Source of the DNA: DAISKN01 sp964553925
GTDB lineage: Bacteria > Acidobacteriota > Vicinamibacteria > Marinacidobacterales > SMYC01
Direction of reading: 5' to 3'
NCBI GenBank assembly: GCA_964553925.1
Contig: CAZKNR010000141.1
Span: 1-64,000 of the forward strand
DNA length: 64,000 nucleotides
Position numbers and translations under genes: made by a program. Positions 16,130 through 25,355 of this stretch are shown one piece after another. The notes beneath the pieces are model-generated. The model made no database searches. It was not told the origin of the DNA and saw nothing but the letters and a program-made list of their open reading frames with translations. The stretch's first letter is position 1, and each line of letters begins with the position of its first letter.

Positions 16130-18763
16130 CTAGTCGGCGCGGAGCGCGGTCATCGGGTCGACGTCGAGCGCCTTCCGCGCGGGGGGATAGCTTGCGAGGA
16201 GCGCAATCGCGAGGAGAGTGCCCCCCATCCAGCCGTAGCTCGATGGGTCGAAGGGTGAAACACCGAAGAGGAGGCTCGAGAGGAAGCGCGCGGAAAGCGC
16301 CGCGCCAAGGGCTCCGAGAGCGGCGCCCACGAGCGCGAGCCTCAGCGCCTGGCCGACGACGAGCGCCACCACCTGGCTGCGGCCCGCGCCGAGGGCGACC
16401 CGGAGGCCGATCTCCCGCGTCCGCGAGGCCACGGAAAACGAGACCACCCCGTAGAGCCCAATCGCCGCGAGAAGGGCGGCGGCGCCGGCGAAGCCGGTCA
16501 GGAGCCGCGCTCGAAGGCGCGGAGCGGCCACGACGGCCTGGCTCACTTCATCGAGCGCGGCGAGAGGCGCCAGAGGAACATCCGCGTCCAGGCCTCTCAG
16601 GATTCTACGGACGTCCGCCTGGAGCGATGCCGGATCGGAGGACGCGCGGACGAGGAGGTGCATCGCGGGCCAGGGCGACTGGGCGTGAGGCACGTACATC
16701 TGGGGTTCGGGCACCCGCTCGAGGGCGTAGTAGCGGAAATCGGAGACCACGCCGACGACGCGCCTTGTATCCACGTCGTCGGGCAGGAGGACCAGGTCGT
16801 GTCGGATTTCCTTTCCGAGGGGATCCTCGCCTGGCCAGGCCGCTCTCGCGAAGGACTCGTTCACGATTACGACCGGAGCCGCGTCACGATGGTCGCGCGC
16901 ATCGAAGCCGCGCCCGTCGAGAAGCGATACTCCGAGCGTCTCGAAAAACCCGGGCCCCACGACATGAAGGGCGGCCTCGGGCTTCCTTCCGGAGTCGGGC
17001 TCTGGCTGGCCCTCCACGGAATACGGGCTTCGGGTCACGAAGAACTCGGCTTTGGGGTCGAGGGGGAGCCCGAGAGAGATGCTCGCGCGCTCCACTCCCG
17101 GCGACTGTCGCAGCTGCTCCTGGAGATCCTCGAAGAACCTCGCGCGGCGATGGCTCTCGCGGTATTGGGTGAACGGAAGCTCGACGCTCGCGTAGTACAC
17201 GCTTTCCCCGCGGAACCCTCGATCCACGTTCTCGAGCGCGCGGAAGCTCTGGAGGAGAAGCATGGCGGAGACCAGAAGAGTCGACGCGAGCGCCATCTCG
17301 AAGACGACGAGGACTCTTCTCACGCTCGCGGGAGCGCTTCCCCCTTCCACCCGTCCTCCGGGTCGAAGCGCGTTCGCGAGATTCTTTCCGCGGCCGAAGA
17401 TCGCGTGCGCCGATGCGAGCGTGAGGACGATCGGGAGGAGAATGGCGATGAGTGCGAGAGGGGCGCCGCCGCCTCTCGCGAAAGACGGAGGTATGGGAAG
17501 GCCTGATGGCGCCGCCGCGCGAGCTGCCGACGCGATCCAGATCCCGAGAAGGCTTCCACCGGCGACGCCGAGGAGGGCCACTACGAATCCCTCAGCCAGG
17601 AGCTCTCGAAGGAGACGGGCCCGGGAAGCGCCCATTGCGACCCGGACGGCGAGCTCTCTCTCGCGCGCCAGAAGGCGCGCGATCCAGAGACCGGAGACGT
17701 TGGCGCAGACGATGAGAAGGAGGAGGAACAAGGAACCCCCGAGAAGGAAGAGAGGAGCGCGAAGCGGTCCCCTCTCCACTTCCATGAAATCCTCGACCTC
17801 GAGGTGGAATCCGAGATTCGAGTCCGGGTATTCGCGGGAAAGACGGTCGGAAAGGGAGGCGAGACGGGCGCGGGCTTGCGGGAGCGGCGCTTCCTTCCGG
17901 AGCCGCCCGACGACGTCGAGGATGCGGAAGCTGCGGTAAGGGCTTCCTCCTTGATCGGGGCGATCGCGCGGGAGCCGCAGCGGGACCCAGAGCTCGGTTC
18001 CTGGCGCAGGAAACGAGAACCCCTCGGGCGCGATGCCGACGATCGTCGCCGCCATCCCGTCGAGAAGGACGTCACGCCCGACAATCGCGCGATCGCCCGC
18101 GAATCGACGTTGGAAGAGACCGTATCCTAGAACGGCGACCGGCGGCGCCCCCGGCCCGTCGTCCTCGAGTGTAAAGCTTCGTCCCGCGAGCGGCGCGACT
18201 CCGAGGACTTCGAAGAAGCCATGGGACACCGTCGCCGCGAGGAGCTTCTCGGGCTCCCCGTCTCCGGTAAGCGTCAGGCTCGGGCTCCAATACGCGGCGA
18301 CTCCCTCGAAGACATCCGCCTCTTCGGCCAGATCGAAATAGTTGGGGGGCGACAGATTCTCGCGGTTTCCCTCTCTCGCATGGAACACCCGAACCAGGCG
18401 CTCCGGCTCGGAGTATGGAAGCGGGCGGTTCCAGAGAGCGTCCGCCCACTGGAACATCGCCGCGTTCACACCGACGCCGAGGGCGAGAAGCGTGCCCGCG
18501 ACGACGGCGAATGCGGGCCGGCGACGAAGCGATCGAAACCCGGAGCGCGCATCGTCGACGAGCGCCTCGGGGAGGGGCTCTTTTAACGCCGGTCGAGGTC
18601 GGTACGTCCAGGCGATCGAGACCGCTTGCCGAAAGAGCCAGAGTCGGGATCGGCCGTGGAGCTCGAAGTCTTCGATCAGGTCCCCCACGATCTCCTCGCG
18701 AACTCCATGGGGAAGTACGCGATGGAGAAGCGTGAGCGCGAACCGAGGCGGCTTTCGTTTCAT
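16130..18763 (-). CDS. ADOP-type permease with N-terminal prefix domain
   Basis: 877 residues. An N-terminal prefix of about 75 residues (LLHRVLPHGVREEIVGDLIE and a short helix ending FRQAVSIAWTY) precedes the permease proper. That prefix is typical of ADOPs found beside PadR regulators. The first helix is TLLALGVGVNAAMFQWADAL. The periplasmic MacB-type domain, FtsX blocks and terminal TREIGLRVALGAGRSQVVAL and ALDVDPMTALRAD are all present. The start overlaps the stop of padR (ATGA, 18760-18763), so the permease is translated from the same message as its probable regulator. Confidence 0.92.
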   Translation of the reverse strand: MKRKPPRFALTLLHRVLPHGVREEIVGDLIEDFELHGRSRLWLFRQAVSIAWTYRPRPALKEPLPEALVDDARSGFRSLRRRPAFAVVAGTLLALGVGVNAAMFQWADALWNRPLPYSEPERLVRVFHAREGNRENLSPPNYFDLAEEADVFEGVAAYWSPSLTLTGDGEPEKLLAATVSHGFFEVLGVAPLAGRSFTLEDDGPGAPPVAVLGYGLFQRRFAGDRAIVGRDVLLDGMAATIVGIAPEGFSFPAPGTELWVPLRLPRDRPDQGGSPYRSFRILDVVGRLRKEAPLPQARARLASLSDRLSREYPDSNLGFHLEVEDFMEVERGPLRAPLFLLGGSLFLLLLIVCANVSGLWIARLLARERELAVRVAMGASRARLLRELLAEGFVVALLGVAGGSLLGIWIASAARAAAPSGLPIPPSFARGGGAPLALIAILLPIVLTLASAHAIFGRGKNLANALRPGGRVEGGSAPASVRRVLVVFEMALASTLLVSAMLLLQSFRALENVDRGFRGESVYYASVELPFTQYRESHRRARFFEDLQEQLRQSPGVERASISLGLPLDPKAEFFVTRSPYSVEGQPEPDSGRKPEAALHVVGPGFFETLGVSLLDGRGFDARDHRDAAPVVIVNESFARAAWPGEDPLGKEIRHDLVLLPDDVDTRRVVGVVSDFRYYALERVPEPQMYVPHAQSPWPAMHLLVRASSDPASLQADVRRILRGLDADVPLAPLAALDEVSQAVVAAPRLRARLLTGFAGAAALLAAIGLYGVVSFSVASRTREIGLRVALGAGRSQVVALVVGQALRLALVGAALGALGAALSARFLSSLLFGVSPFDPSSYGWMGGTLLAIALLASYPPARKALDVDPMTALRAD

Positions 18764-19092
18764 GCACCCTCGAGAATGGGCGAAAGCCCTTCCTGGAGTC
18801 GACCGAGGTCGGCGAGCGTGCGCTTCAGCAGGCGCAGTCCTCGCGGCTTGAGCTTGAAGAAACGCTTCGCCCTTCCGCCCCGGATGGGAGTGGGATCGCC
18901 CCGCTCCGAGCCGAGGAGCCCCTTGGCCTCGAGCCGGTCGAGAGTGATGTAGACCGAGCCGCGGGCCACAGGGCGCCTTGTCCTACGCGCGATCTCTTCC
19001 AGGATCGACACTCCGTAGGCTTCGTCACCTAATCGAAGGACGGCGAGGAGCACCACGAGCTCAAACTCTCCCAGCATGTCCGGGGTGGCCAT
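18760..19092 (-). CDS. PadR-family transcriptional regulator
   Basis: 110 residues, the usual length for the small PadR subgroup. The winged helix is visible: LGEFELVVLLAVLRLGDEAYG, then VSILEEIARRTRRPVARGSV (recognition region), YITLDRLEAKGLLGSE and the wing with KRFFKLKPRGLRLLK, ending in a short dimerisation helix. The gene overlaps the permease by 4 bp. In Acidobacteriota such pairs are thought to respond to membrane-active compounds. A TATATT element lies 18 bp upstream of the start on the minus strand, but no convincing -35 box accompanies it. Confidence 0.9.
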   Translation of the reverse strand: MATPDMLGEFELVVLLAVLRLGDEAYGVSILEEIARRTRRPVARGSVYITLDRLEAKGLLGSERGDPTPIRGGRAKRFFKLKPRGLRLLKRTLADLGRLQEGLSPILEGA

Positions 19093-19142
19093 TTAGTCAA
19101 CAATTCTCACAATATAAACCCGTCCCGTCAAGGCCAACTAAA

Positions 19143-19171
19143 TTGACACCTGTTACGTATCGGGTTACACT
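19143..19171 (+). promoter_or_regulatory. Sigma70-like promoter of higBA
   Basis: TTGACA (19143-19148), a 17-bp spacer and TACACT (19166-19171). The -10 box ends six bases before the GTG of higB at 19178, so the transcript would be leaderless or nearly so. No ribosome site precedes the GTG, which agrees. The spacer contains two GTTAC copies that may be part of an operator for HigA. Confidence 0.55.
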
Positions 19172-19177
19172 GATTGG

Positions 19178-19456
19178 GTGATCCGCCACTTCAAACACCG
19201 TGGCTTGAAGCGGTTCTTTGCGGAGGGAACAGTTCGAGGGATCCAACCAGAGCATGCGGAAAGACTTCGCCTGATCTTGGCCCGACTGCACGCAAGCTTT
19301 CAGCCTGCCGACATGGCCTTGCCTGGGCTCGGTCTTCATCCGCTGAAAGGGAAGCTGAGAGGACACTGGGCCGTGAAGGTATCAGGAAATTGGCGCGTGA
19401 CGTTTCGCTTCGAGAGTCAGCAAGTCGTGGACGTGGATTTCGTCGATTACCATTGA
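19178..19456 (+). CDS. higB: HigB-type toxin (RelE superfamily)
   Basis: 92 residues from a GTG. The sequence follows HigB closely: IRHFKHRGLKRFFAEGTVRG, ILARLHASFQPADMALPGLG, LHPLKGKLRGHWAVKVSGNW and RVTFRFESQQVVDVDFVDYH. The conserved basic and aromatic residues of the ribosome-dependent mRNA interferase (the KGKLRGHWAVKVSGNWRV stretch) are intact, so the toxin looks functional. It precedes the antitoxin, as usual for higBA, with 14 bp between them. Confidence 0.92.
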   Translation: MIRHFKHRGLKRFFAEGTVRGIQPEHAERLRLILARLHASFQPADMALPGLGLHPLKGKLRGHWAVKVSGNWRVTFRFESQQVVDVDFVDYH

Positions 19457-19470
19457 CGGAGAGACCAACC

Positions 19471-19761
19471 ATGAAGATGCACAACCCTCCTCATCCCGGT
19501 GAGATCATTCGAAAGCTTTGCCTCGAGCCTTTGGGCTTGACGGTAACGCGTGCGGCGAAGGGGCTCGGCCTGAGCCGGAAGACCCTTTCGCAATTGCTCA
19601 ATGGCAAGGCCGGTGTCTCGCCCGAGATGGCGATTCGCCTTGGGAAGGCCTTCGGCGGCAGCCCCGAGAGCTGGCTTCAGCAACAGTCGCAATACGATCT
19701 TTGGAAGGCGCGCAATGAACTCGGCGAGCCTGACGTCGAGCGCTTCCACTCGGTCGCGTGA
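19471..19761 (+). CDS. higA: HigA-type antitoxin (XRE/VapI-like)
   Basis: 96 residues. It begins MKMHNPPHPGEIIRKLCLEP, the standard VapI/HigA start, followed by a helix-turn-helix (VTRAAKGLGLSRKTLSQLLN, about 24-43) and the tail PESWLQQQSQYDLWKARNEL. A ribosome site GGAGAG lies 8 bp upstream of the ATG. It should neutralise HigB and repress the shared promoter. Intact, with no sign of decay. Confidence 0.92.
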   Translation: MKMHNPPHPGEIIRKLCLEPLGLTVTRAAKGLGLSRKTLSQLLNGKAGVSPEMAIRLGKAFGGSPESWLQQQSQYDLWKARNELGEPDVERFHSVA

Positions 19762-19917
19762 TCGCCGGTCACACGCTCGGGATGCGAGCTCAGGGTCAAG
19801 GTCTCCGTCTCACCAAGTTGCCTTACATCCATTGAGACCGACGATGCCTGGCAATCCAACGTGGCGCGCAAGGATGACCGGTTCAATTCGCAAGACGGGC
19901 GCTATAGAATCGCCGCG

Positions 19918-20502
19918 GTGACCCGGAGCCACTTCTTCGCCTATCTCTCCCGCATGAAGTTCATCAAGCGGTGGGGCTTGATGCACACGACCTACGCCGA
20001 GAACGTCCAGGAGCACAGCCTCCGAGTGGCGCAGATCGCGCACGCCCTCGCCCTCATCCGAAACCGGAAGTTCGGGGGCAAGGTGAGCCCCGATAGGGTC
20101 GCGGTCCTGGCTCTTTATCACGACGCGGGCGAAGTGCTCACGGGCGATCTTCCCTCCCCCATCAAGTATTTCAACCCCGAGATCCAGAAGGCTTATCGCG
20201 AAATCGAGGCCTCCGCCGCCACGCGCCTGGTTGCGATGGTGCCGAAGGAGCTCGCGGAGGACTATCAGCGGGTCCTCGTCCCCGATTCGTCCGATGCCGA
20301 GCACAAGGAGATCGTCAAGGCCGCGGACAAGCTATGCGCCTACATCAAGTGCCTCGAGGAGATGGCGGCGGGAAACAAGGAGTTCACCAAGGCGGAGCAG
20401 GCCCTCGAAAGCTCCGTCCGGAGTATCGACCTTCCCGAAGTGCGCTACTTCCTCGAGGTCTTCATTCCGAGCTTCCGCCTCACCCTGGACGAGCTGGGCT
20501 GA
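19918..20502 (+). CDS. yfbR: YfbR-type HD-domain 5'-deoxynucleotidase
   Basis: 194 residues from the GTG at 19918, chosen because the family begins at the SHFFAYLSRMKFIKRW segment; the in-frame GTG at 19861 would add 19 atypical residues. The motifs follow the E. coli enzyme: ENVQEHSLRVAQIAHALA, the metal-binding LYHDAGEVLTGDLPSPIKYF, then DKLCAYIKCLEEMAAGNKEF and PSFRLTLDELG. The enzyme removes phosphate from deoxynucleoside 5'-monophosphates. The thioesterase gene starts 4 bp downstream. Confidence 0.9.
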   Translation: MTRSHFFAYLSRMKFIKRWGLMHTTYAENVQEHSLRVAQIAHALALIRNRKFGGKVSPDRVAVLALYHDAGEVLTGDLPSPIKYFNPEIQKAYREIEASAATRLVAMVPKELAEDYQRVLVPDSSDAEHKEIVKAADKLCAYIKCLEEMAAGNKEFTKAEQALESSVRSIDLPEVRYFLEVFIPSFRLTLDELG

Positions 20503-20506
20503 ACCG

Positions 20507-20887
20507 ATGACCGAAAGCCCCCGGGGCCAGCTCTCTCTGCGCACGCTCGCCATGCCCAAGGACGCGAACCCCAGCGGAGACATTTTTGGCGGCTGGGTGC
20601 TCTCGCAAATGGACATCGCCGCGGGGATGACGGCCTCCCAGCGCTCGCACGGAAGAGTGGCGACGGTCGCCATCGACGCCATGTCGTTCAGGCTCCCGGT
20701 CTTCGTCGGGGACATCCTATGCGTCTATACCGACATCATCGGAATCGGAACGACGTCGATGAGAATCCACGTCGAGGCCTGGGCGCTCCGCGCGAGCATT
20801 GGCCTGGACGTCAAGGTCACCGAAGGATTGTTCACGTTCGTCGCCATCGACCAGGACCGTAAGCCGCGGCCGGTCCCTCCCGCATAG
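20507..20887 (+). CDS. Acyl-CoA thioesterase (YciA-like hotdog fold)
   Basis: 126 residues, one hotdog domain. TLAMPKDANPSGDIFGGWVL and SQMDIAAGMTASQRSHGRVA contain the Asn and Asp positions and the long central helix of the YciA/BFIT group. AIDAMSFRLPVFVGDILCVY and the last strand FTFVAIDQDRKPRPVP complete the fold. YciA hydrolyses a broad range of acyl-CoA esters in the cytoplasm. It lies between yfbR (4 bp) and the amidohydrolase (22 bp), all on the plus strand, probably one transcript. Confidence 0.88.
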   Translation: MTESPRGQLSLRTLAMPKDANPSGDIFGGWVLSQMDIAAGMTASQRSHGRVATVAIDAMSFRLPVFVGDILCVYTDIIGIGTTSMRIHVEAWALRASIGLDVKVTEGLFTFVAIDQDRKPRPVPPA

Positions 20888-20909
20888 CCCCGAATAGAAA
20901 GAGAGAATC

Positions 20910-22535
20910 ATGAAACGTCTGTGCCTTCTGCTGCTGATCGCGATCGCCGCCTGCCGGCCGAAAGAGCCCGCGGACCTCGTGCTTCACAACGGCAAGATCG
21001 TCACCGCCGACGAAGCTTTCTCGATCCATGAAGCGGTAGTGGTGAAGGACGGAAAGATCGTGGCCGTCGGCGGTAACGAGCTTCTCGATTCCTACGAGGC
21101 CGCTCGCGTCGTCGATCTCCAGGGGAAGATGGCGATGCCGGGATTCAACGACACCCATATCCACGTGCGCGGCCAGGCGCGGCGAGCCATCGATCTGACG
21201 CAAGCGAAGTCGCTGACGGAGATCTTCGGCGCCGTCACTTCGAAGGCCCAGGAGCTCGGCAAGGGCGAGTGGGTGACGGGCTACGGATGGTCCGAGGACC
21301 AGCTGGAGGAGAAGCGCCGGCCTCTGCGCTGGGACCTCGACGAGGCCGCGCCCGACAACCCCGTCATCATCACACGTGCCGGCAGCCATAGCTCGGTCGC
21401 GAACAGCATGGCGCTCGAGCTCGCGGGCGTGACACCCTCGACGCCCGCCCCCGACGGCGGCGTCATCGAGAAGGACGAGAAGGGCGAGCTGAACGGTGTC
21501 ATCCGCGAGCGCGCGGGGATCGTGAGCCGGCTCGTTCCCGAGGCGACCCGCGAGGAGCTTCGAGACAGTTTCACCCAGGCGCTTCGGAACCTCCTGAGCC
21601 TTGGCATCACCAGCATCATCCAGGCGGGAGTTCCGCCCGAGGACTACGCCGAATGGGAGACGGTCTACTCCGAGCACGGTGAGGAGCTGCCGCGAGCGGC
21701 GGTCCAGATTCGTTTTCGCGATCCGTCGGCGATCGCATCCTTCGGCAAGAAGACGGGAGACGGCGACGAACGCCTGAGGGTGGGAGCGGTCAAGATCACT
21801 GTCGACGGCGGATTCACGGGACCCGCCGCCTACACCCTCGAGCCCTACAAGGACCAGGGCGACTACCGCGGAAAACTGAACTATACCGAGGAGGAGCTTC
21901 GCGCGATGATCAAGGCGGGCCACGAGGCGGGCTGGCAGCTCGGGTTCCACGCCATCGGAGATGCTGCCATCGTCCTCACCGTGGACACGTTCGCCGAGGC
22001 CCTCGACGCTCTCCCCCGAGACGACCACCGACACTTCCTGAACCACTTCACCATCATGCCTCCCGAGGAGACCATGAAGAAGATGGCGGCGTACGATATC
22101 CTCATCGCCCAGCAGCCGAACTTTACCTACACCCTCGAGGGCCGCTACGCCGCGAACCTCGACGGCGACCGTCTCCAGCACAACAATCCTCTGCGCACGC
22201 CCATGGATCACGGCATTTTCGTCGCGCTCGGAAGCGACATCCTCCCCATCGGACCGATGGTGGGGCTCTACGCCGCCGTCACCAGGAAAGGCATGTCAGG
22301 CGAAGTCTACGGCGCGGAAGAGAAGATCACGATGGAGGAAGCCATCACCGGCTATACCACAAAAGCGGCATACCTTACCCGTGAGGAGAACATCAAGGGA
22401 AGCCTCGAGCCCGGACGGCTCGCGGACATCATCGTGCTCTCGGACGATCTGTTGACCATCGACCCGGAGAAGATCCTCGGCGTCCAAGTCCTATTGACAA
22501 TCGTAAATGGAAAAGTGGTCTACGAGAGGAGCTGA
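20910..22535 (+). CDS. Exported amidohydrolase (YtcJ-like, amidohydrolase_3)
   Basis: 541 residues with a lipoprotein-like signal (RLCLLLLIAIAACRPKEP; the lipobox cysteine is residue 15). The amidohydrolase N-terminal domain ADLVLHNGKIVTADEAFSIH is followed by the metal motif GFNDTHIHVRG (about 78-88) and by GFHAIGDAAI (about 345) and GSDILPIGPM, as in YtcJ-type enzymes. GAVKITVDGGF marks the lysine and strand of the barrel. The end SLEPGRLADIIVLSDDLL is typical. The natural substrates of this group are mostly unknown. Confidence 0.88.
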   Translation: MKRLCLLLLIAIAACRPKEPADLVLHNGKIVTADEAFSIHEAVVVKDGKIVAVGGNELLDSYEAARVVDLQGKMAMPGFNDTHIHVRGQARRAIDLTQAKSLTEIFGAVTSKAQELGKGEWVTGYGWSEDQLEEKRRPLRWDLDEAAPDNPVIITRAGSHSSVANSMALELAGVTPSTPAPDGGVIEKDEKGELNGVIRERAGIVSRLVPEATREELRDSFTQALRNLLSLGITSIIQAGVPPEDYAEWETVYSEHGEELPRAAVQIRFRDPSAIASFGKKTGDGDERLRVGAVKITVDGGFTGPAAYTLEPYKDQGDYRGKLNYTEEELRAMIKAGHEAGWQLGFHAIGDAAIVLTVDTFAEALDALPRDDHRHFLNHFTIMPPEETMKKMAAYDILIAQQPNFTYTLEGRYAANLDGDRLQHNNPLRTPMDHGIFVALGSDILPIGPMVGLYAAVTRKGMSGEVYGAEEKITMEEAITGYTTKAAYLTREENIKGSLEPGRLADIIVLSDDLLTIDPEKILGVQVLLTIVNGKVVYERS

Positions 22536-22606
22536 TGGAGAGTTGCGGAATCGTCTAGCATAGCTGAGCTAACCATTCACGCTCCTCTGAACGAGACGCC
22601 GCGGGC

Positions 22607-23689
22607 TCAATTGCGGACCCACCGAATCCGCGACGGGTCGGGAGGACCCGCCTCGGCCTCCGCGCGCAGCGCGTTGATCGCGAAGCCTTCAGGGTCCTTG
22701 TCCGCGGTGCGGCTTCCCGGCGGGCGGCGGTAGAGGATACGCCCGTGGAGTATGTCCTGCGGGGTCACGTTCTCGGCGTTTCTCATGATCGAGGGCAGGG
22801 GAACGTTCTCGGAGCCCGCGGGATGATGAAAGCCGAGGGCGTGGGCGAGCTCGTGGCTGAACACCTGTCGATCGTCCTTGTGGTGGCGCTTCTGCATCCA
22901 CACCGAAGCCGCATACAAACGACCACTCTCGTAGGGCCAGGACGGCCCGTAGGAAGCGTCCTCCGCTTTGACCAGCAGCACGGTGATGGTGAACGCCTTG
23001 AAGTACTCCTGGTACGGGATGCGTGCGCCCGCCGGATGGGGCGGGAGGACGACGACACCGGCGCCGACGACGAACCCGCCCGTGTACTTGGTGGCATCGG
23101 CGGCGATCACGTCGCGCGCGATCTGGACGAAGCGCTCTGGCGCCACCTCTCCGGAGGCGATGAAGTCGCCGTAGAACGGTCCCTCGACGCGCTCGTAGAC
23201 TCCGGTCCAGATCTCAAAGCGAGGCTCCACAGTCCACCTCTCCGTTTGGTCCGCCCCCAGGTTTCGAAAGAGATGGTCGAAAAAGTCGAGATCGAAATCG
23301 CGGTCGAGGGGAAGAATGTCGATCTGCGCGCGCAGAGGCGAGACCATCACATGTGTCTCCCGGGTATGGAATCCCTCCCCGCGCACCACGAGCGGCACCG
23401 AGCCGCGGCCCGGGGCCTCGAGGGCAAACGCCCCGTCACCGCCGGTCGTGGTGGAGGCGGATCCAGGAATCTCTACGGTGATTCCGCCGAGGGGCCGTCC
23501 ATCGAGAGCGTCGGTGACAACGCCGGATACGGCTGCGGCGCTGAGGTTCGAAGTGACGCGTTTCTCCGAGCCGAGGGATGGCGCGGTTGGAAGCGCGCCG
23601 TCGTTTCCCGAGCACGCGGGCCAAACACCAAGGGCACCAAGGGCACCAAGGGCAGCAAGGGCCAGAAGCAAGAAGTGATTCCGTCCCAT
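22607..23689 (-). CDS. Zinc metalloprotease-like lipoprotein with carboxypeptidase-regulatory-like domain
   Basis: 360 residues. The signal peptide ends at ALGVWPACSGND (lipobox cysteine residue 26) and is built from a four-fold 9-bp repeat. Next comes a carboxypeptidase-regulatory-like beta-sandwich (SGVVTDALDGRPLGGITVEI, about 55-130). The catalytic half contains the metzincin motif HELAHALGFHHPAGSEN (about 279-295) followed by the SIM methionine turn (LPSIMRN). The three zinc histidines and the catalytic glutamate are present, so it should be active. It resembles M10-type zincins but is short. It lies convergent to the amidohydrolase gene. Confidence 0.8.
   Translation of the reverse strand: MGRNHFLLLALAALGALGALGVWPACSGNDGALPTAPSLGSEKRVTSNLSAAAVSGVVTDALDGRPLGGITVEIPGSASTTTGGDGAFALEAPGRGSVPLVVRGEGFHTRETHVMVSPLRAQIDILPLDRDFDLDFFDHLFRNLGADQTERWTVEPRFEIWTGVYERVEGPFYGDFIASGEVAPERFVQIARDVIAADATKYTGGFVVGAGVVVLPPHPAGARIPYQEYFKAFTITVLLVKAEDASYGPSWPYESGRLYAASVWMQKRHHKDDRQVFSHELAHALGFHHPAGSENVPLPSIMRNAENVTPQDILHGRILYRRPPGSRTADKDPEGFAINALRAEAEAGPPDPSRIRWVRN
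23626..23661 (+). repeat. Four tandem copies of a 9-bp unit inside a signal-peptide coding region
   Basis: CACCAAGGG is present at 23626, 23635 and 23644, and as CAGCAAGGG at 23653. On the minus strand it codes the hydrophobic core of the signal peptide of the zincin lipoprotein (Leu-Gly-Ala type triplets). Because the unit is 9 bp, copy-number change would alter the length of the hydrophobic core without shifting frame. Confidence 0.9.
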
Positions 23690-23745
23690 GACCGGGGACT
23701 ATACCGATTTTCTGACGGAGTTCAAGTTGAAAGCGGGAACTCCCC

Positions 23746-25326
23746 TCAGTTCACCTCCCGCGGCACCCTCTCGTCGCTCATGGCCGCGTGGTAAAGGAAA
23801 GTCGCGAGGATCACCGCGTTCTTCCGCATGTCCTCGGGAACGAGCCGGTCGTAGACGTCCATATTCGAGTGGTGGGTTCGGGTGTCGTAATCGACTCCGT
23901 CTTGGATGAACTGGAACGCGGGGAGCCCGGCCATGTCGAACCCCTCCACGTCGATGCCGAAGGTGTGGTCGATGGTGAGGGTGTCCATCTTCAGATCGCG
24001 CAGGGGCGCCATCCAGCTCGAGAATAGATCCCGCGCTCGCTCGTTTCCATGGAGGTAGACGCCTCGAAACTGGCCGGTGCCGTTGTCCACGTTGAAGTAG
24101 ACGGAGAGAGTCTCGCCGCCCGCGGTCGCGACGTTGGGGCCGAAGTGCTCCTGGACGTAACGCCGCGAGCCCACTTTGCCCCCCTCTTCCCAGCTCCAGA
24201 GGGCCACCCGGATCGTACGGCGCGGGGCGACGCCGATGGTCTTCAAGATCCGCAAGGCCTCGAGGGCGACCGCGCATCCGGACGCGTCGTCCGTGGCCCC
24301 GGTTCCCGCGTGCCACGAGTCGAAATGGCCTCCGGCCATGACGAGCTCTTTCGCGAGGTCGCCTCCCGCAAGATCGCCGAGAACGTTGTATGCGTGCGGG
24401 TCGTCGGCGTCGAGCTGGTTTCGCACTTCGATCTCGAGCTTCACCGGGATGCCCCGATCGACGAGCCGGTAGATCCGGTTGTATTGCTCGACGGCGAGCG
24501 CGATGCGCGTCGGAGCGTCGAGGGCGCCTTTCAGCGAACGGTCGTACCGGCTTCCCGGCCGGCCGTCGACGAAGACCGTGCCGTCGCGCCCCGCCGCGGG
24601 GTCGAGGACGGCGGCAACGCCCTCGGATTTGTAGAAGCTTTGCACCTCGTTCCGGAAATTCTCAATCTGCTCGCGAGAGGGACTCAATGAGTCCCGGCGC
24701 TCGTCGCGGAGAACGAAAGTCATCGTCCGGTCGTCCCAGACGTTGTCTTCCTGCCCTACCCCGAAGCGGGAGGCGATGGTGGACTCCTCGAGCGCGCGAA
24801 GCTCGTCGCTCGAAAAACGGACCGCGTCGGGGTCGAAGCGAGGAGGGACGGTCCTCGGAGGAGCGGTGAGCACGACCGCCCCATGGAGCTTTCCCCGGTG
24901 GCGGTCGAAGTCCTCGCGAGCGCGGATGATGGCGATCTTCGCGTCCGCGGTCACCTTGCCGTTCGTGCCCGGGGTGAAAGCATAGGGGTATCCAATGAGC
25001 GGCTGATAGTCGGGCTCGAGGAGATGGAGCGACGTATACAAATTGTCCCAGCTCGCTTCGTGCGCGCCGAAGGGCTCCGCGACCACGTTCGAAAGACCCA
25101 TCTCCTGCATCCTCGAGCGCGCCCAATCCTGCGCCTTCTTCTCACCGCGAGAGCTCGTGAGCCGGGGTCCGAGGACGTCCGTCATGTAGAAGGCGATGTC
25201 CATGACCTGAGAGCGTTGAAACCCTTCTTCGCGGATCCGCGCGAGAACGTCGTCCTCGGCGAGGGCGGTAAAACACAGGAGGCTCGCGGCGGAGCTCAGA
25301 GCGAGAGTCCTCATCATCCTCATCAT
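23746..25326 (-). CDS. M28-family peptidase (carboxypeptidase Q-like)
   Basis: 526 residues from the first ATG at 25326, giving MMRMMRTLALSSAASLLCFT as a signal peptide; the frame is open further upstream but that part is not protein-like. The zinc site is readable: GGHFDSWHAGTGATDDASGC (His and bridging Asp), WSWEEGGKVGSRR (the two Glu), NVDNGTG (Asp) and DTRTHHSNMDVYDRL (last His). A protease-associated-like insert lies between residues 130 and 230. The architecture matches carboxypeptidase Q/PGCP, which releases C-terminal or dipeptide residues outside the cell. A 29-bp gap separates it from the M24 gene upstream. Confidence 0.88.
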   Translation of the reverse strand: MMRMMRTLALSSAASLLCFTALAEDDVLARIREEGFQRSQVMDIAFYMTDVLGPRLTSSRGEKKAQDWARSRMQEMGLSNVVAEPFGAHEASWDNLYTSLHLLEPDYQPLIGYPYAFTPGTNGKVTADAKIAIIRAREDFDRHRGKLHGAVVLTAPPRTVPPRFDPDAVRFSSDELRALEESTIASRFGVGQEDNVWDDRTMTFVLRDERRDSLSPSREQIENFRNEVQSFYKSEGVAAVLDPAAGRDGTVFVDGRPGSRYDRSLKGALDAPTRIALAVEQYNRIYRLVDRGIPVKLEIEVRNQLDADDPHAYNVLGDLAGGDLAKELVMAGGHFDSWHAGTGATDDASGCAVALEALRILKTIGVAPRRTIRVALWSWEEGGKVGSRRYVQEHFGPNVATAGGETLSVYFNVDNGTGQFRGVYLHGNERARDLFSSWMAPLRDLKMDTLTIDHTFGIDVEGFDMAGLPAFQFIQDGVDYDTRTHHSNMDVYDRLVPEDMRKNAVILATFLYHAAMSDERVPREVN

Positions 25327-25355
25327 CGGTTTACCTCGAGGTCGCTGCTGGAAGC

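Noticed and set aside
20832..22211. Minus-strand ORF of 459 codons
   Set aside because: Antisense to the amidohydrolase; no family signature.
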